Assembly: GCA_021030915.1 (NCBI GenBank)
Contig: JAGEMR010000206.1
Span: 1-36,995 of the forward strand
Direction of reading: 5' to 3'
From: Astrothelium macrocarpum
Lineage: Eukaryota; Ascomycota; Dothideomycetes; Trypetheliales; Trypetheliaceae
DNA: 36,995 nt
Positions 32,612 to 36,995 of the stretch are shown piece by piece. Position 1 is the first letter of the stretch; each line of letters begins with the position of its first letter. The position numbers and the translations under genes are program-made. A model generated the notes under the pieces. It ran no database searches. It was not told the DNA's origin and saw only the letters and a program-made list of their open reading frames with translations.

Positions 32612-34457
32612 GATAATGCTTCAGATCCTTATTTCTGCAACAACGGGAAAGATTGGAATCCAGTATTGTACGTCAAAAAACGAAGAAACAAGGGGATAAA
32701 GTATTGCGGTTTCGATGCAAGGTTGCATTGATTGAGGGCTATAGCATGGGAAACTACGCGGGCATGAGAAATGGTCTTCGAGGGCTTGAAGTAGATCTTC
32801 CCACTACTTTAAGAAGGCATAAAGCATTTCAAGCTGATAAAAAAATCTGCTTTGGGAGGGTCACAGTAACTAGCTCGCTGGCTTTTTAGCGGGCCCTCGG
32901 GATGGGAACATGTTGGTGCTTTGCCTAGAGAAGCTCACAGTGGCTGAATGAAATATTGATTCACGGGTCTATTACCGGATCATTTTAGCGTCCAATGCAA
33001 GACGAATAAAAAGTAAACAAACTTACAGCATTTCTCTGTTGCATTTAGGGTACATTCGTAGCACAACATCCATAATCATTTGGCGCCTGTCGACGAAGAC
33101 GTTATCTGTCTACCATCTTGACGTTACTATGGGGTGAAAGCTCGTACAACTTTCCGATCATCTCACTTGAACAGCGCGTGGTTTGCGCACTTGCTTTGAG
33201 GCAGACGTAGGCAATACTCAATTTACAAGAATGCAACAGTCCAAAAGGCTGTAAGGCAAAACCCTATCAGCTACTTCATGTATTATCAACCTCTAGATGC
33301 ACTGTAAGATCCCTCCGACTCTGTCATACAAATAACGATCCGTTCGCGGCTTACTGGTTGAGGACCGAAGTGAATACGTGGCGTGTAAAATGGGGAAGCA
33401 TCCGGTCGGCATCGAGACCGTATCTGCACCTGTTTGCCTATTGTCATCAGCATTAAGGTTGTGCTCTTCGATAAAATCCCGGAGCTGAAAAGCAGCAGAT
33501 GTTACTAACGTGTTTTAGGATCAAATAGGCGTTCTTGATATGCACCTTTTGCTCTTTTCATTCTCGGCTAGAGGTAGATGCATTGGTCGCAGTATTTCAG
33601 CTCGATGACCACAAAAGGAAAATTTTCCATGACGTCAAAACGCATTTGTAGACGCAGCTGAATGTAGGTCAGAGTTGCCTAGGGTTATATCCATGAACCT
33701 TGTGACGTCCGAGCAAATAGCAGACTTTCGGAGGGATGGACATTCCAGAGAGTGTCGCCTACAGCATAGTAGCTTGTCTTGGCGCCAAGGCAGTTTTCCA
33801 TTTCATTAGTCTTGGAGGTGGATTATCGATCAGATACAAGTTGTCGGTCCCGTTTTCGCAGGGGCGCTTTGGTGATACCTAGGTATGTTGCACTACCACA
33901 ATTCGCGGATAGACTGGTCAGAGTGTAAGAAGTGGTTACATCGGCTCACATGAAATGACTTAGGTTTGCTGGAGTTCAGCCATTTGAAGCCGAAGAGCTT
34001 TGGTCACTTGATGGTTCTTGCACCGCGATCGTGACTCCAACGCGCAACGTCCTCCACACGCCATTTTTGCGCACGCACTGGAGGCACCATCTTTCGACGG
34101 TATCGGCCCGATCACAATGGAATGCGTTAAGTCTCTAATCGACAACAAAGTTTGCCCTGGTACCCGGATGCTGGAGAAGCTGTTGAGTAAATCACATGCA
34201 CTGAAAAGGAGATCTACTCATACCTTTGTTTAGGTGACTCATAAGTGTTCTATCTGGTCCACAAGGCTTATTTAAACTCAATATTGGCACCATACCCGGT
34301 ACCTTTCCACAGTGACGACGTGGTTGTAAATCGCCGTAAAGTTATGGAGCAGCGAAAGCACTCGCTACCGTCCTTTGTAGCCACAAGATGATAAAATAAA
34401 TCTCAACGTCTCAACAGATTCAACAGGCTGATTTTCTTACTATTTAAGCTCCGCACA
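32612..34457. other. Gene-poor stretch between the membrane protein and the right-hand P450
   Basis: About 1.8 kb with no supported gene. Open frames at 32653-32889 and 34018-34233 lack codon bias and family resemblance. The left end should contain the promoter of the rhodopsin-domain gene. Confidence 0.45.
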
Positions 34458-34682
34458 ATGGCATCTTCGTCGAGTTCCATTCATATTCGTTACACACCTC
34501 AACCGAACCTCCACATCCACAAGTTCAAGATGGATAACGCCGACTACCTCAAACATCTCATCTCTCTTGATTCCACACCTCTCCTTGCTGAAGCAGAACG
34601 GCTCAATCTTTTCAGGCCTTCTATCACTGATCTCAGGCCATTGAGAATTGATCAATCAAATAGATACCTTTGTTTAGACTAA
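34458..34682 (+). CDS. Small hypothetical protein, possible gene remnant
   Basis: A 74-residue frame starting MASSSSSIHIRY with C-ending codons typical of expressed fungal genes in its first 55 codons (for example GCC GAC TAC CTC). It is preceded by a TATTTAA box 12-19 bp before the ATG. After about residue 60 the bias fades. There is no signal peptide and no recognised domain. It may be an orphan small protein or the first exon of a lost gene. Confidence 0.35.
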   Translation: MASSSSSIHIRYTPQPNLHIHKFKMDNADYLKHLISLDSTPLLAEAERLNLFRPSITDLRPLRIDQSNRYLCLD

Positions 34683-35140
34683 CACAATGGCTGGGGATTT
34701 CAAGGCTCTTACAGATGAGCGACAGTATTGTACTATCCTTTCTATCTAAGACCCAGAACCTACAGTAATCGCCACAGGATAGACAAGTAATAAAGCCATA
34801 TGTAACACGATAGTATAATGGCACAAGAGATTGCGTGTGGAGTCAAATACATTTGCAGTTTATCCGCATTAGGGCTTTTCCCAAGGGCGGTTGCTCCACT
34901 TCAAACGAATTCATGAGAAAATTGAGAAGGTAGTATCAAATTAAAGCGAGCCAAATCTCTCCCAAAGAAACATATCACTTATATTAACTGACTGTGTCCA
35001 CTTACTCGATACGAGGAGAATCGCATGTACCGTAAGGCGCAGCACTCTTGCTTTACAGCCTCCTAATCTAGCATTGGAGCCTTTCCCTGCCTCAAAATCT
35101 CACTGTATTACTCAAAGCTTTGCCTCAAGTCAAAAGTTCT
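34683..35140. other. Intergenic region, 3' side of the intact P450
   Basis: No gene seen; probably the 3' UTR of the P450 and spacer. Confidence 0.4.
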
Positions 35141-36890
35141 TCAAGCATTCAAATCCAATCGTTCCTGAGCCGGTCGCCTTTTTGTGTAGATCACGGCTTT
35201 CTCATTTGGAAAAATAAACTCATGAGCTGTAATGTTTTTTGGACGACCCTTGTTTTCCGGTAGCTTCCAATCGTAGTCCATAATCAGGCGTACCAGAATA
35301 CTTTTGATCTCGAGTGTGGCGAAGAATCGCCCAGGACAAGCATATTTCCCGTGGCCAAAATTAAGGATCTCAGGCTCAGTTGTTGCAAATTGGTGAAGAT
35401 GCGCTTCTCCTTCATGCTGACGCAGCTTGAAGTATCGCAATGGATCGAAGGCTTCAGATTTAGGGGTTACTTTCGGATCATTCTGGATAGAATTTACCGC
35501 CATAGCGATGTGAGTCCCTCGAGAAAGTAGTGTTCCGTCCTTGAGTACATAGTCTTGCATCATGACACGATGGTAAGAAAGTAAACTTGGTGGATTCCAG
35601 CGTTGAGACTCGCGCATAAATGAATCGAGTTTCTTTAGTTTACTGAAGGAGCTCTTGTTCCACTGCATCCAAGGTCCATCTTCAGCAAGGATTTCTTTAA
35701 TTTCTAATCGCAACTCTTCGATGTATCCTGGAAGAGCAGCGAGGTCATACAGTACATGCACTGCGTTCATTTGCGACGTGTGGATCGATGCCAAGGACAT
35801 GACCACTTCGAGGTGGGCCAAGTCTTCTGGCCTACTTTCGTGTTCTTCACCAAGCTCGATCATCCAATTAAGCAAGTTCAGATCATTGTCTGATAGCTCC
35901 TGTTTATTTCTCCGAGCTGTACGTCTCCGATGGACCTCTGGGACTAACAGCTTCTTTGCCTTTCTTATATAATTTTTACCAATGTATGTAGATGGAAGAA
36001 ACCAACTGAGAACTCCATGAAGGGATTGGGGAAACAGGCGTAAGACTACCAAAGATACGAAGACTAGACATATATTAACTTTTGTAAAATATGAAAAATA
36101 ACGATGTACCGTTTTCAGTGAACTGGGTGGAGATTTCAAGCCACTTTGGATTTCGACAGTATGGAAGGCCAAGAAATATTCTTGCGCTGATTCGAGCTAC
36201 CAAATCCAATATTGAATGATATGGTTTGATAGCGACCCACTCATCTTGACTAGTCAGTCTGTACTACCTTGGTTCTGCATCTGTCTTCAGAGTACATACC
36301 TTCAGACTTGGGTAACTCCTGTTCGCATGCATAATTCAACTCATCTTGTATTGGGTGTGTTAGCTTGCCCAGGTTTGGTGTAAGCTTTTCCTGTAATGTT
36401 CGAAAATGAAGATTATTCTTCAGAATAATATTCATATTTGTATGAGAACCCGAAAGATTGAATGCATGTGCCATTGTTGGGCTTGCTATAGTCTCTGGCA
36501 GGGATCGGAGTTCATCTACATATTTGGGGGGAAGAACAAGCATGTCAGTGTCTGCACGAGCAAATTTCCAGATGCTGTCCGTGAACTTTACAAGTCAGCC
36601 TCACTTACGCAAAAATAAAAGGAGATGGTTTTCGTCACCTTCGAGTATCCCTCATTCAAGACCGTCTGAGCATCGCGAAAGAAGCGCCAATTCGCCAAGT
36701 AGCGTGGTTCAAATATGGATTGAAGTCCAACGAGAGGTGCCTTTGGTCCTTTAAAATGCATTGAGAAAACTGATATCAAATAAGTCGAAACCGAGAGGAT
36801 CGAGGAGTACAATACGATTTTAGGTAAAGAAATGTGAAATCCATCCCAAAAGGATTGGGTTCGAAAATAATTGATGCCGCGGTCATCCAT
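35141..36890 (-). CDS. Cytochrome P450 monooxygenase (intact)
   Basis: Four exons in coding order: 36639-36890, 36300-36585, 36110-36244, 35141-36063; 531 residues, all phases consistent, with a typical P450 length. It starts MDDRGINYFR; a membrane anchor follows (LPKIVLYSSILSVSTYLISV) and then the Pro-rich hinge FKGPKAPLVG. Next come IWKFARADTDMLVLPPKYVDEL, ARISARIFLGLPYC, and an I-helix area SLASIHTSQMNA that lacks the usual A/G-G-x-D/E-T. The K-helix is RESQR, and the heme loop NFGHGKYACPGRFFA has Cys467 as iron ligand. The FGHGKxACPGRFFA form is common in terpenoid-type fungal P450s (ent-kaurene-oxidase-like), so a hydroxylation in secondary metabolism is a reasonable guess. The substrate is unknown. 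The missing acid-Thr pair in the I-helix is seen in some members of that group. Confidence 0.88.
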
Positions 36891-36995
36891 CCTGGAGATG
36901 CCGATAGAGCAAGGCGACGTAGGAGTCTCCACCACGGCGCGCCCGATCCCGCGGCGCGACCACCAAATCAATTCTCACCACCGAGCGTTCGAATT
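36891..36995. promoter_or_regulatory. Upstream region of the intact P450, cut by the window edge
   Basis: Only 105 bp of upstream DNA is present. The GC-rich piece at about 36935-36960 (cggcgcgcccgatcccgcggcg in part) contrasts with its AT-leaning surroundings. No site is assigned. Confidence 0.3.

Overview
The window is nuclear DNA of a filamentous ascomycete (Pezizomycotina type). The evidence is short GT-AG introns of about 45-160 nt in nearly every gene, fungal versions of MPH1, TRR1, TRM82, ribosomal P0 and RCC1, several P450 genes, a Pth11/rhodopsin-like membrane protein, and AT-saturated transposon DNA of the kind left by fungal repeat-directed mutation. No genus can be named from the sequence alone.

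Left part, about 0.1-23 kb, is mostly housekeeping. In order: a secreted Ser/Thr-rich wall-type protein (+), a 2.3 kb gene-poor stretch, an Egghead-like family 2 glycosyltransferase with eight exons (+), the MPH1/FANCM-type DNA helicase (+), thioredoxin reductase (-), the TRM82 subunit of tRNA m7G46 methyltransferase (-), the 60S stalk protein P0 (+, sharing a 216 bp divergent promoter with TRM82), a GNAT acetyltransferase (+), a decayed copia-type LTR with its leader, and an RCC1-type Ran exchange factor (-) that carries one in-frame TGA in the middle of its propeller.

Middle, 23-24.7 kb, holds the most unusual gene: a complete alpha/beta hydrolase (+) with a SCA7 zinc-binding module, the hallmark of the SAGA subunit Sgf73/ataxin-7, inserted between its nucleophile and its Asp/His. 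Directly behind it lies a broken NB-ARC (NLR-type) gene.

Right part, 24.7-37 kb, is accessory and degenerate: a P450 with a nonsense codon and an unresolved frame break, a 2.15 kb terminal-inverted-repeat element with a TA target duplication and an interior of about 6% GC in a hand-counted sample, a P450 C-terminal fragment, a seven-exon rhodopsin-domain membrane protein, and an intact P450. This could be the remains of a secondary-metabolite or detoxification cluster, but no backbone synthase is visible here.

Exon boundaries were worked out by hand from splice motifs and reading-frame continuity. Wherever a boundary could not be settled, the entry says so.
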